The notes under the pieces: generated by a model | What the model was told of the DNA's origin: nothing | Database searches by the model: none | What the model saw: the letters and a program-made list of their open reading frames with translations, nothing else | Program-made: the position numbers and the translations under genes | Shown here: in pieces, positions 24,001 through 39,000 of the stretch | Layout: every line of letters starts with the position of its first letter | How positions within the stretch are numbered: position 1 is the first letter of the stretch | Assembly: GCF_000002235.5 (NCBI RefSeq) | Contig: NW_022145605.1 | Coordinates: forward strand, 36,424,579-36,488,578 | DNA from: Strongylocentrotus purpuratus | Taxonomy: Eukaryota; Echinodermata; Echinoidea; Camarodonta; Strongylocentrotidae | Reading direction: 5' to 3' | Length of the DNA stretch: 64,000 bases

Positions 24001-27000
24001 AGCTACAACATATCAAAATTTGGAAGAAAATTGATCAATAATGACAGATACAATCAACTTTCCATAAATATGTGGACGTCATAATATGCAAATTCCCATT
24101 TTGAGTTTCAAGGCTATTATGATGATGTTATGATATACGTAATTATATCTCTGACTCAAACTCTATCCAAATATGGAAAAAATGGGGGGTCTATGAGCAT
24201 CCTAAAGAGCTATAATGGATTTGTTATAGGAATGTTTTTGCCCATAATATGATATGTATTAGAAGAGCTCGCGCGGACGCTCATTGGGTTATTAATGGTC
24301 ATAAAGATATAAACATGCTATCAATTTGTTTGGAAAAATTGGAGAATATCACAACAACAAAAAAAAGGCGATTCTATGTTGTGTACGACCATGACGAACC
24401 AATCGCGCGCAAGTTTTTTTAGCAATGCTCAAAATGGCCTGAAACGTACGCAAAATGAATTTGAGATGATTTGGAGCATTTCAAAATTTTTGCGTTTTGA
24501 TCATGATAAATATGAATGGGACATGACTTTCTGTTATGAAGATATGATCATGAGTTGATTTTCAGAGAATATCACTAAATGGCGCCTGAAACTGTTAATT
24601 TTCACGTCTCATGAAAATGACCTACATGTATGACTGTGCCAAAATTGAAAGAAATACACTCCCAGATAACTGTTAAATGTCTTTTTGAGTAGAATATTTA
24701 ACCCACGCATTAGTATTCATGCATGGAACCCATGTCTGACTTTCGTTTCGAGTGCACCCTATATGCAGGATTTTATCATTTATTCTTCATACACTTTAAT
24801 AATAATAATAATAATATTCCGCTTTTATATCGTGCCCAATACATCAATACAATGATGTGCCTAAGCGCTATAAAGACATATTATTATACCCGGTCATCGG
24901 ATTCAGGCTTACCCACACACAATGTGTGCACATTTTCCACTCCCTGGGGAGGATTCCAGCCAGTCGCCATTTAATAATTGCACACTTGCTCATCCAACCA
25001 CATGACCTTTCGCATCCTACCGGGTACCCATTTAACACCTGGGTGGAGAGTAGCAAGTGCAGGTAAAGGATATTAGTGCCATGTCGGGATTCGAACCCTC
25101 GACCTTCGCATCTCCAGTCAAGCATTTTAGGCCCAATTTATTTATTTATTTCTAATATTTTGACAGGGTAGCCCATTCACCAACAAGTAGTGGTCTTCCA
25201 TGGGGCCCTGAATGAACATATTTACATCGTTTATAACATTTATACAGAACAGTTACAAAAATAATACTCGTTTGCAAAATAAATATAATCATTAACCTAA
25301 TAAACAGTAATGTCAATAGGAAAATATTAATTAAGTCGCAATTATGTGAATAAGTCATGTAAATATTACAGAACATGCACGTAGTGTATGTACGGCTGAG
25401 CCATTCACAAATTACAACTTTGTTTAAACAATCTCTTAAATGAATTGACAGAGGAAGCCGTTCTCAATGAATTATCTAGCTTATTCCATTCAAATATGGA
25501 AGAAACAATTGGGCTACACTTATAACAATCAGTGTGAAATCTAGGCACACGTAAACATCCACTGTCTATTTGCCTTGTATGATGCTCATGTACATCATTA
25601 GGATTGATTAAGCCTACCTGAAGGTAAGAAGGTGCTAAGTTATGAACGCATTTATATATCATCATAACGCGACTTTACTCAAACCGCTTGTCTAGTGTCA
25701 TCCATTTAAGACTTGTGAACAAATCAGCCGACGGTGTGTCATATGTCTTGTTCAATATTATTCTTGCGGCCCTCTTTTGAATTTTTTGCAGCTTAGTTGT
25801 ATGAGAATGAAATCGGTTCGACCATACAACAGAGCAGTAATCTAATCGTGGCAACACTAGACTGTTATAAAGTAACTTTAAGGATTTTTGAGGCAAAAAA
25901 CTTTTTGCTCTCTTTATCATGCTAATGTTTTTCTGGGTAAGTTTACTTACGTTTTCGATTTGTTTAGACCATTTCAATTCTTCATCTATCAAAAGTCCTA
26001 AGCATTTGGTGAATTGAACTCTTTTGATCAAATTGCCGTTTAATGAAATGGTAAAGATTCAATTTTCTTGAGATTAGCAGGAGAGCCTATTAACATGACA
26101 CAAGTTTTTTCAGTGTTAAGAACAAGACGATTTTCCTTAATCCATGCCATGACTCTGTTTAACGCAACAGTTAATTTTTCTTCCACAACAGTTGCATCAT
26201 TTGCACTGACGGTAAGTGTCGTATCGTCAGCATACATATCTATGATACCTTCAGGAGTACATTCAGGTAGACTATTAACATATATTGAAAATAAAAGGGG
26301 ACCAAGAATTGAACCTTGTGGCACACCTAATTTGATGGTTGATGGATGCGACTTGGCTCCTTTGAATTGGGTCACTTGTTGTCGATCCCCTAAATATGAT
26401 TTGAACCAATAAATAGTCCTATTACTACAACCTATACAAGCTAGTTTATGTAGAAGTAGCTCATGGTCAACAGTATCAAAAGCCTTACGAAGATCTATGA
26501 AGGCAACTCCAGAAATTTTTTTGTTATCAATATTCAACGACCATTGATTTACAAGTTTTGCAAGGGCAGTAGCTGTTGAATGTTTAGGTCTAAATCCAGA
26601 CTGATTAGGGTGTAATAATTGATTCACGTCCAAGAATTCACTGAGTTGTTGGTGGACGGCCCTTTCTATAATTTTACTCACGATATTTAATATTGAAATG
26701 GGGCGGTAATTATTCAAAGAAGAAATATCTCCAGATTTGAATATTGGTACTACCCGAGCCTTTTTCCATTCACGTGGAACAACTCCTGTAGACAGGGATT
26801 TGTTAATGATATCACAAAGAGACTCTGCGATAACATTCTTCGTCATCTTTAAAAGTTTACAGCTGATGTGATCTTCACCAGTTGCTTTATCTATACTCAG
26901 ATTATCAATCTGTTTCAATACAAAATCCTCAGTAATCAAATTCAAATTAAATTGCGAATGAGTTGGACCAATATTATTGTCCTCGTCTACTCTCAGTTGA

Positions 27001-30000
27001 GACTTATTCCTTCGCAGGTCCTTTGTAATCTTAGTAGCATTAGAAATGAAAAAGTCATTAAAAGCTTCAGCAATATTTGCATTGTCTGACACATTAGCAC
27101 CATCAACATTTATGCTATTGGGAGATATAGGTAATGACTTACATGTAGGCACCAGGTTTCTCAAACATCTCCACATTTGCTTACTATTATTATGATTTTG
27201 CGAGATCTGGTCTGCATTATATTCTCTTTTTCTTTTCCTCATGAGATGAATAACTGTATTCTTTAGATATTTGTAGGTGTCCCAAAGATCATCACTTTTG
27301 TTAGCTTTAGCAGCTTTGAGAACTTTATCACGTTCCGTCATAAGCTTAACAATCTCATCAGATATCCATGGACATGCCTTTTTTCTTATCCGCTTTTTAC
27401 ATACTGGTATGTGCTTGTTGATTATATTATTGAATAGAGTCAACCACATATCCCACGCAACATCAACATTATCTATATCTTTTATGACCTGCCAAGGAGT
27501 ACTTCTCAATTCATTGTAAAATTTCTCCTCGTCAAGATTTTTAAACGAGCGAAATTCTGCGTATTCAGATTTGTTATGGATCTTTGCACTAAAATCGCGA
27601 ACCGTATACACCAAATAATGATCACTTATGCTAGTTTCAAATATTCCCCATTCATTGTAAAGTTCCTTGTCTGATACAAATATCAAATCAATTAAAGTAG
27701 AAGAGGTATTTGTAACTCTTGTGGCAGTATCAATTAGCTGACTTAGCCCGTACATATTTGTATAAAACATTAACTTTTCAGCATTCAGATCAAGTTGGTG
27801 TGGCATACAATCACAATTGAAATCACCTAAAATAATACAGCTCATATCTTCCGAGAGAGCAGAGTCCAAATTTTCGTCTAATTCTTCAAAGAAATCAAAT
27901 TCTATTTTCAAGTTATATAAATGATATGTGTATTTGTATAAAAGACTTAAAACTATTATTTTACGCAGATGACAGCGTACTTCTGTATTCAAATCCTGAT
28001 CCTAAATATATTGAGGAAAAAGTCAGGGAACAGCTGTCTATGTGTGTCGATTGGATGACTGATAATAAGCTTTCTTTACACTTGGGGAAAAACAGAAAGC
28101 ATTTTGTTTTGTTCTAAAAGTAGTTCTAAAAAGTCATTTGAATTCAAAAAGACACTCAATAATCAAGTAATCAAGAGAAAAGATTCTGTGAAGTATTTAA
28201 GCATTGATTTGGCTAGTGCAATTTCATTTTCATCTTTAGTAGAATCAGAGATAAAAAATCAAATTTTCGTCTGAAAGTTTTGTACAGATATCAAAGTTGT
28301 ATGGATTTAAAAGCAAGACGTACACTCTGTTTTGCTCTTATTCAATGTTTATTTAACTATGCTAACCCTGCATGGTATAGTAACATAAACAAGTCAGATC
28401 AAAAGAAGTTGAAGATTATACTCATGTTGGCTACAGCGAACTTTCTAAAGCTGGTTTTCTTGAAGTCAACCAAAGATCAAAACAACTTGTATTGCATCAC
28501 GTGCATAAAATATATCATACTAGGTCGAATCATTATATTTGATCCAACTTTGATCTTGTTACTGACGTACATAATTATAATACAAGAAACGGCCGATTCA
28601 ACTTTAAATTGCCAGAAAGAGTAGGTAGTATTGGAAATTCGTTTTATTACAATGCCATAAAACATTGGAATTCCCTTCCCAATGGTGTAAAGGAAATAGA
28701 AAACTATGCTCATTTTAAGAGGAAATTAAAGGAATACCTAATGCTTGACAGTCAGAGAAGAGAAGTGAATGACATATTATATGATTGAAATTTGTATTCT
28801 TCTGCCGGTTCATACTTTTTCATTTTGTATATACTTATGTTTTCGTACATCATAGAATTTCTACAAATTCATCATTATTTTCCTCTTCTTCCTCCTCCTC
28901 ATTTTCTTCTTCTCCTTCTTCCTTTCCTTCTTGTACTTATTATCATTTCTATCATTAGTTTAATGTTGTTATTATTATTATTATCTTTAATAAGTAATTC
29001 TTTTATTTTTCTTATCTGTCTGTAAATATTACTATTTTAACTTGTTAATTTTATACATGTCTATAGGGGACCCCACTGGAAATAAGCTCTCGAGCTTTCG
29101 TGGGTTATCCTGTTCAAGCTGACTTATTTTTCATCTGTTATTATTGTATATTGTTGTATGTTGAAAGCTTGTCGAATAAAAATCAATTAATCGATCAAAA
29201 CCCCTTAAGCCACTCGACCAGGACACTCCTTTAACCGTTTACTCATAGAATGCCAGGTAAAGTTTTTTAAGGTTGATTTGATACATTAGTACCTTCACAA
29301 AAATCAGTTTTTCAGGCGAATGAGTTAATGCCTTTCTGGCTCTAAGCAAAAAAAAGGACTTCTGATAAATTAGGATCAATTAGAAACATAGTATTAGGCT
29401 AGGCCCTATACAAATGTGACTATTATTATGAACAAGATGATTCTAAATGACTCTTAATGAACATGGTAGGCCGGGGGTTTTTCTGTAAAGGTGGTTGCTA
29501 TAAAAGCAGGTTTCACTTTACTTACATGGGATGAGAGATCAGGTCTGTGCTTCATGAACCAGTCCAATCTCTTCTTGAAACCAGGTAGTTTTTCAATCAC
29601 TTCCTCATCTAATGTCAGCGAGGCGTAGAGTGGAATCAGGCCTACCATGGAGCGGATCCTTAGAGGAACAGTACAGGTTGGTGTCTTCAATACATCATAG
29701 TAGAATCCATCCTTTTCATCCCATAGACCTTTAAAGACAAAGAATGAAATAAATTTCACTTTAAACTTTTTTGGGGTATCCTTGTAGGAATTTATTCCTT
29801 GAGCACCTAAGGCCAGCTGGGCTAAAGCCAGGGTAGTATTAGTACTTTGTAGACACCTTGAGCATCCCCTCGGATGGTACTGCGCGTAACGTAAAGCTAT
29901 TGTTATTAATAATATTAGTTTACTTTTAGCATAAGAACTGATGTACATTCAATATAAACTAGCAAATAATTATATAATATTGACTGGCCTTGAGGGGTAT

Positions 30001-33000
30001 ATCAGAAATATTGACCAAGCTCAGATCATATTGCCCCGAGTCGAAAGACGAGGGCAATATGGTCTTAGCGCGGTCAATATTTCTGATATCCCCCGAAAGT
30101 AAAGCCAGTCAATATTTTTATTGTTATCCAAATCAGACATCTAGAGCAAATACAGACATCCACCATGACAATCTCAAGAACTGAACAAACTTTGTCAAAC
30201 CAACACTGTGCATCCAGTGCTTGACAAAATTTTCGATACACTGCAAACAGTGTGTATTTGGTGTGATTATTACGTCACAATAGAGTGCGCGCAAAGTGCG
30301 CAGGTTCTCGTACGCATAATATTAATAGATGCGCAATGAAAATGCGAGACCGTGGAAAATACCAAGGTATATTTTCACTCGTCTCTACACGCAAAGTCAA
30401 TACGCGCAGGGAGACCAAGGAAAATACAAAGAATATACCCCTCCGTTCCCACTGCTAGTGAAAACTAGGGCAATACGGTTTTGTAAATGACCAGCTCAGA
30501 TGTCTGATACGGGTAATAATACCCAATTCTGATTTCTAAAAAACGACTACTGTAGTGTGTTTTTCTCCCAAGCTGGACATGTTTCCTTTAGAAAAACAGA
30601 GAAGCAAGTACATGTTTTTGGTCAAACCATGATGATTTCAGATAATTACATCCCATTGTTAAAGAGAGAAGGTGGAATCTCATCTCTTACCTCCACCTCC
30701 TGACATGGCATTCATAGCATCAATGATTCCTACAAAGTGTTCAAAGAACTTGCTAGCCATGTCTTCATATGTTGGGTCAGTTCTGGCTAGTTCTAAGGCA
30801 ATGTCCAGCATGACAACACAGAAGAAAGCCATCCATGCTGTACCATCGGCCTGTATAGGAATAGAATCGACATGATTTCCATATTGTCAGAAAACCTTAG
30901 ATAACCACAAAACAATTTGATTGCTACTGATAATTTTTTAAGATTTGTATACAATTTACATTTTACGATCTCTCTCCTTCATCTCTTTTAGCACAATTCT
31001 CCAATGCTTTCTACTTTCTGCGTCTCATTCCTTGGTGTTTATTATAGTTTACTGGTTCTGAATAAACAACTCAGCCATAAAAAGGAACAGTTATATTGAG
31101 AGCATAATCACAAGTAAAATGATACATTTTCACTTCTTTAGTTTAAATCCTAAACCTAGTACATAAAATACCTTTTCATACTTAGCAAATCAAATACATA
31201 ATAGAATTGGAACATTTGAGACTGCAAGTACATAAAACTAAAAGAATAAGATAATGGAGAGAAAATTAGGACTTGTTAACACTTGTTACTGTTACTATTC
31301 TAGGACTGACCTGTTCCAAATGACCTCCTGTTGGTAGAGGTCGTGACCTGTCAAAGACTCCAATGTTATCAAGACCTAGGAAACCTCCAGAGAATATATT
31401 CTTACCATCAGGATCCTTACGATTCACCCACCTAGGAGTGAAAAATATTTATCATTAAATCTACCAAATAAACCAGTTATTAATTTTGTGCATTGTTCTT
31501 AAAGAACAATTTGCACTTGAATGCAGGCGTGGATCCAGGATTTCTCAGGGGGCCCAAATTTGAAATCAATTTTTTAATTTAGTGTGCTGAAATGTAAAAA
31601 TCGTGCCGGCCAATATTTCGCTCAGTGGGGGGGGGGGGGGGGGGGGGGGGGGGGGAGTGGGGTGGGAAGAAAAACAAATTTGATCCGCCACTGCTTGAAT
31701 GACCTGAAAGCAACAATTAACAAGTCCAAGATGAAGCACACTTTAGCTTATCCACAGAAAAGGACATATTTATATTTGATTAAGTATTTGATATTCTTCC
31801 CAATTTTGATGATGAAGAGGATAAAAACAACTGCACAGTTAATTTGTGCAGATGATTTGAAGAAACTGCAATAATAACTTGAATGAAATATCTAAATTCT
31901 AAAATTTGGTTGAACCATAACAGCCAGTGTATTGAGGTCTAGGTTTCATACCAAGGAGATTCACTCATGTCTCCATTAATACAAATGTGAACTGTACAGC
32001 TTCTTTTGTCTTTCAGCAAATATACAAGTACCGTACAGCCATGTAATGAATGTACAGTGAATCAACCCATTGCTTACAGTTTGACCAAACACCTGACTAC
32101 CCACCGATATGGTTTGATTTCATGAAAGGCAAACAGACCCCTGTTGTCGTGAAAGACATGGCATGTGTATGCATATTTATTAACATACGTTGTTCCAGGA
32201 AGCAAGACGCAGCTTGTCGTGCATATTCATGAGCCCTGCGCTGTCTTGTGTAAGAATCAAATGCTCTATATTTTCTGAATTCCATCTGAAATAGTCATGC
32301 TGATCACTCTCTAGCTCCAAGTACCAGAGGCTTATTTCTTTGTGAGCACTTTGGTTTGTATTTGAATAAGTATGTTATGCAATTAGCAAGAGCGAGCAAG
32401 GCAGGGAAGAATGGCTATGCTAATGAGCACAGGCGGAGCATTCCATGATTGGCAAGTTTCCGTCTTCGTAGCCAGGGAAAGTGGGAAGCAGTATCAGCTC
32501 TGCCCCCAATTCTGACCTGGAATGGACAGCAACTCGGGTGGAAGACGTGACTGTAATCAAGGTGTACAAGCCACCCCGCCAGGCTACTAGAAGACTCCAT
32601 CCCATCCTTTGATCAACCCTGCATGTATGCTGGAGATTTCAACTGCCAGAGCACAGCATGGGGTTACCGCACGACTACTCCAGATGGTTCTGGTGTTCAC
32701 CTTCTATATGACTCGAAGGAGCCCGACAGCTTTTACTCTGGCCAAAGGAACACAACTTTCAACCCTGATCTGGCCTTTGTGAATCTGAATGGATCATCCA
32801 ACACCGTTCAGTTTTGGACCCTTTCCACAAGTCACAGCACAGAGCATCACTGATCACCCCAGATAACCCTGTGGAATCAATCTTTTCCAGACCTGTGAAG
32901 AGGTGGAACTTCAGAAAGGCAAAGTGGAATCAATTCAGGGAACGGGTTGAAACTAGGATGGACACCCTACCTCTTCCTGCTCCCAGGAATTTGGACAGAG

Positions 33001-36000
33001 CCTACTCAGCCTTTTGCAAACATCTCATTGACTTGGCCAAACGTGCTGTTCCCCGTGGATACCGTCAATGCTACATCCCTACTTGGGATGAAGAGTGTGA
33101 TAAATGTTAAGATGCATTTATACATACCGTCAGTGATAAAGAGAGTGCCTCCTTGGCCACAGAGCTAACAAACTGTCTAGATAAGACGCGGAGGGAACGT
33201 TGGGAATAGACAGTCCAAGGTATCGACTTCACCCATTCTAGCAGGATAGCTTGGATGACCCTTAACCGTCTCACTTTCCACAGCTCCCATCCGAAGCACT
33301 GCCCTGTCACAGCAAACTCCATCGCCCAGCAGCTGCTTGCCAATGGCAACTTCAAGAATGCAGTCAAAGGCCATGCCCGTATTGTCAAACAGGAAATTTC
33401 AAGACTCTGGGATGCTCCAGGCATAGATGGTTTCCTCTCCAAACCCTTCACATCTGCTGAGCTCACATTGGGTGTCTCCTAACTGAAATGTGGGAAAGCT
33501 CAGGGCCCAGACAACATCCCCCCAGAATTTCTAAAGCGCCGCGGTCCCAAGAATCTGGACTGGCTACAGGAATTTTACTCGGCCTGCCTCACTGGGCTGA
33601 ATTTATCCCGAAGATCTGGAGGAAATGTTGCCTTTTCAAACCCAACAAACATACAGATAATCCTAAAAGCTACAGGCCAATTTCACTCCTGTTCAAGCTT
33701 CTCGAAAGGCTTCTTTTGGCCCGATTCAACCCAGTGGTTGATCCCCAACTTCTGGATGAGCATGCCAGTTTCCGTCATGGTCGGTGTAATGTCCATTAGA
33801 TTGTCAAGCTGACTAATGATATAGAAGAGAGCTTTGAAATAGGCAACAAGGCACGTGCTGTTCTAGTGGACCTCACTGCGGCTTATGACACAGTGTGGCA
33901 TCATTGGCTTGATACTAAAGCTTCTTTGTACCATCCTTGACCTTCACCCAAGATCTAGGTCGCCAACGCCTTCAATCGCGTCGACCTTTCTCCCAACATG
34001 CAGCCACCCTCAGCAGATCAGACTTCAGCCTAATCCAAGAATGGGAAAAGAGCTTGGAAGGGACCGTTCGCCCACGGCAGTTCACTGTTCCCCCTGGCAT
34101 CAAAGCTCTGGCTGGCTCTGAGCTACCTCGGAAGGAATTGGGTAACACTCAATAGACTGCGAACTGGGGTAGGAAGATTCAACGCTTATTTGTACCATTG
34201 GGGACTTTGGCAATCACCAGCATGCATCTGTGGTGCAGATGAGCAGACAGCAAACCATGTCATTTGCAACTGCCTTATTCCCAAACCTCCTGACGGGATG
34301 ACTGAACTGTCAAGCCCAAATGATGCACAAGTCAATTTGCTTACCCAGCTTCAAGAAATAACTTGATATATGATACTACTACCTCATACGAAAGAAGAAG
34401 AAGATCATTTGTGTGACTACTATACCGCAATAATGATCTACAAAGGTGAAATTGTATGTTAAAAAAGTGCATTGCCATTTTTGTCTCCTAGCCCAAGAAA
34501 AAATCTAAGGCTCTGTATCTGAGTGAAAAATGCCCAGCCCGAGATATCTCCGGAACCGTAAACAACGAGTTAAATATTGTTTAAATGTAGTGCATTGCAT
34601 AATTTTCAATCCGAACTCATTTATTTCCACACACCATGTAAAGTTGATGAGGAGTTTCTGGAAACACCTAGCTAGGAAGAGTCTATCCCTCTGACCTCTG
34701 ACCCCCGTCATCTTGAAGACCCTGAAAACTGCCCAAGCATGCACCGGTGGGTTTACATCACTAAACTGGAATTCATATGCTGGTATCTGGACAACAATCA
34801 ACAAAATTAAAAAGAGACAATTTTGAAATTCATCTCAATCATAAGAAGAATACTATGATAAAGTTTATACATTTTTAAAGACAGCATTGATAAATAATAA
34901 TTACTGCCATGAAAAGGTTATTAAATGAGCTGCTACATCAGCATCAAATACATCCTCTATTAATTCATTTTCAGTCCTGTACACAATCAGAGTATGCAAG
35001 AGAAACAACAAAAGCTAAAGTTCTTTTCTGACCTAATAGACCTACTAGACCCCTCTCAAAGAGAATATTTAGTATGCATTAACTAAAACGTTGTGTACTA
35101 GTTACATTAGGAATGTCGAGGTCGGGTGGTTTAAGGCGCTTGTCTGGAGATTTGAAGGTTAAGGGTTTGAATCCTGACATGGCACTAATATCCTTTGGCA
35201 AGGTATTCTACATTTTTATTTACCTGCACTTGCTTCTCTCCACCCAGGTGTTAAATGCAAAAGTTCATGTGGTTGGATGAGCAAGTGTGCACTTATAAAA
35301 TGGCGACTGGCTGGAATGCTTCCCAGGGAGTGGAAAATGTGCATGCATTGTGTGCAGGTAAGTCTGAATCCGATGACCGGGGTAATAATATATCTGTAAA
35401 GCGCTAAGGCAACATCATTATATCGATGCTATTGGGCACTATATAAAAGCGGAACATTATTATTATTATCAAGCAAAGTTTCAGCCATTAATAACTTCTT
35501 CATCTATCTGGACAATCGTACATTCTTCTTTCTATAGTTTGTGTGCTCATTAGATTGAACTCTTAATCCCATGTCTATCTTTTCTAATGAACCTAGACAT
35601 ACAATCACTTTAACAAAAAGAACCTATTCTCAAGCTCAATGTTCAAAAGAGCTATCAAACAAGACAAATGCAACGATAGCAAAAAGCTTATAATCAAATG
35701 TCACTATAATCTTGACCTACTAGCCCAAGAAATGTAATTGGATAATCTTCAGGTAGAAATACTGTCACCATGTTTGAAGCTCATACCTCAAGAAGCTCTT
35801 GACATATTGTGACAAGGATAACACCTCTAATTTCAAATATTGATCTCTATGACCTTTAACCTTTGTTTACTTACCCTAAATTCTAATTAGGTCATCTTCC
35901 TAATACAAACTTTCACTTTGTTCAGAGCTCATACCTCCATTTGTTCATGAAGATATTGCAATATCAAAGCTAATGCTTGTAATTTCAGCCACTGACATCT

Positions 36001-39000
36001 ATGACCTTTAATCCTTTAACTCCAAAATCTAATCAGATGGTCTTCCTACGATGGTCAACAAGGCTAATAGTTGAAATTTCATTAGTTGACCTCTGTGACC
36101 TTTACCCTTCGACCTAATACCTCCAAAATCTAATCGGATTGTCATCCTATGGTGATACATACTATCATGAAGTTTGCAGTTCATATCTCAAGTGGTTCTA
36201 GAGATATCGCGAGAATGAGAATGAGAAAGAGGGACAGACAATCTGAAAACATAATGCCTCCGGCACCACCTTCGTTGGGCGGAAGCATAAAAATAATATT
36301 TTGAATATTTCAAACTCTTTGATGATTGTTGAATCAACAAACATTCCATTGTATCTAAATATTGTAATTTCAGATTCACCTATATCTACTTAATCAAAAA
36401 TAGCAACGCGTCGTTGCTACATACGCACAGCATCACTACAGATGCGCAGTTTTGAAGCAACAATATTTGGTAATTGCCATTTGGTGATGGTGGTTATTTT
36501 ACCTGACTGCTAAGAAAGCATAAATGCTTGAAGTAAGTAACCAGACGGCCGACGGCTTTAGGTCATCTCCGAGGGACCTGGTAATGAGGATTAATGCCTT
36601 ATCAAAGAGCACTAGCACATCGACTTGGTTTCACACGCGGGTCACCGGATTACGAGACCACTGCTCTACCGACTAAGCTATCGCACATTATTCAAGGAAC
36701 AGGTTAGTTTAAAATCCGTCTAGCCAGTTGCAGACCACCTTATGTGTGTCTGCATCAGAAATAGATTTAATTTTTAAACATCTGTCACATCTGGCAACTG
36801 AAAAAGAGTGTGACACTGACCTGTTTCTTCTTTTTTGTTTTTCTTTTTTTTTGGCAAGTCATCGCCCTCCGCCTGCCAGATTTTAGAGAATTTGGGTTTT
36901 TTAGGCGGTTTGGGTTTTTTCACAATGTAAATTATTATATCTCTTACCTGACCATTTGGAGCCATATACCATTCTCTGAGGAAGAGCAGAAGTTGTTCCT
37001 TGGCAAAGAATGGATCTATCTTGGCAAACGGGATCATGTGAAATGCAAGGTCCCATGATGCATACTGGAAGAAAAAAAACATTTTGATTTTAATCATGCT
37101 TTTCATTGTCATTATTCTCATCATTATGATTTGTACCTATGACCGTGAGTTGCATACCTATTCTATGGAACAAACATTGATGTGCTACATTATACTACCA
37201 AAAAAAGGATTAATATTGTTATGATATTGTAGGGTGGCCTATACGGCTAAGGTATGGCGAAGGCACAGCGGGTCTCTAACTTGCAGAGCATAACAAACTC
37301 ACACATCTGCACTCCATGCTTGCATGTGGGGAACTGCTTGGGAATTGCATGCTTTGCAACCCGAGGGTTTATTTACATATATCTACATGGATTTGCATGT
37401 ACATTGTATAACAACAGTAACTAATACATATGCAAATATCAGAGCTGGTAAATAAAGGAGGTATGGGAATATTTATGCGTATCAATGAGCTGCTATGAAT
37501 ATTCAATAAAGCTTAACCAATCATACTGTAAAGAACGATAAACCAAAGAATGAACATAAAAGGATAAACGTGAAAGGAGTAATAAAAGAGACTAAAGTTG
37601 GGGAGAGTGAACATAGCACGAGAGCATGTAGAGGGAATGGTGACGGTGATTGAATATGATGGAATGAGCAACATAGAGTTTGATAATAGAAGAATGCACA
37701 TAGACATATGGCAAGATAGGATGCTTTCATACATATTCTACAGTACAATGTCCCGTTCAAAATATAGCTCTACAATATCATGAGAGTGAACACAATGGTA
37801 CATATGACAGTACTTCATTATAATCTTCAAATGAGTACATACCACCTATAATTGTGCAAATTACAAGTATAATCTCTAGTTCTTATATTTATAACCATTC
37901 AGGGTGCTACAAAAATGTTTGTTTCCGCTTGCTCAAATTGATTGCTGTCCATAACCAAGCATAATATTCACTTGCCTGATCTTTATAATGAGGAGTTTTC
38001 TCTTCCTATAACCAACCAGATTTCTGAATTGAGTGTTGAAAATAAAAGGTAATTTTGTTCTTGATATACATGTTGAGAAGGTTTGCATGTAAGAATGTGC
38101 AATTAAATTTGCAATTTATCTCTATAAAAGTAATGCCATTTGAAGCTCATATTTGAATTTAGTATAGCGCCATGGAACCCGCAGCAAACAGAACAAAATA
38201 TATTTTGATGATTGGTATACAAATAATACACAGCAGTGAGGGCATTAGTAAGAATTACCCACACAAGGTACCTTTGGAAAAGTCTAACACGCCCGAGGCG
38301 ATAGCCGAGGGCGTGTTAGACTTTTTCAAAGGTACCGAGTGTGGGTAATTTTATAATGCCTGAACAAAATGATGTGTATTATTTGTTTTATAAAATTATG
38401 ACTTGGATCCTTGTATTTGATCAATCACCCTCATATCAAACTCAAATGCTTGAATTCACAAAGGAGGTTTAAATCTAAACCCGATTGTTTAAATCCTCAT
38501 TTACATAACCCATGGTTTAAAATAAGCGTAAATTGAGGCGTAACTTGCCTTGCGCCCGTCTAATATTGGACCTCTGACTCTTGTGTCGCACTTTTGATAG
38601 CAACAACAAGCTAGATGTGTTAATGACCGGTCATTACCCAAATTACGTGTTAGGCAAAATAAATGCCTGGTCACGTGTACGCTTTCAACCAATCATTTGA
38701 TTAGGATTTACGTCATCTTTTTATAATACTCTTTAAAGCGTGCTCTTACCCAGGGATATTCCCACTTGTCTGGCATGGAGATGATATCTCTGTTGAATAG
38801 ATGTTTCCATTCCACATTTCTACCGCTCTTTCTACTCTCCGGTGGGTTAGGTGTGGCTTTGTCTCCTCCTAACCAGCTCTCTACGATGTAATGATAGAAC
38901 TGCTTGCTCCATAGCAGACCTCCATAACACTGACGGGCCATGCTACGCTCTTCTGGATTGCAGTTGGCTGGAATGACCTAGGATGAAGGTAAAATTGATG

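Noticed and set aside
32623-33110. Endonuclease-like open frames as a host DNA-repair gene
   Set aside because: The GDFN motif is followed by reverse transcriptase blocks and a finger-like tail in the order of a Jockey-like LINE, with many stops.
35111-35200. Possible tRNA-Leu gene
   Set aside because: The tRNA-like head runs directly into a SINE body with an ATT tail that is repeated elsewhere in the window.
36534-36690. Possible tRNA gene on the minus strand
   Set aside because: An A-box-like head is present, but the B box is degenerate and no acceptor stem closes; the flanking body fits a SINE.
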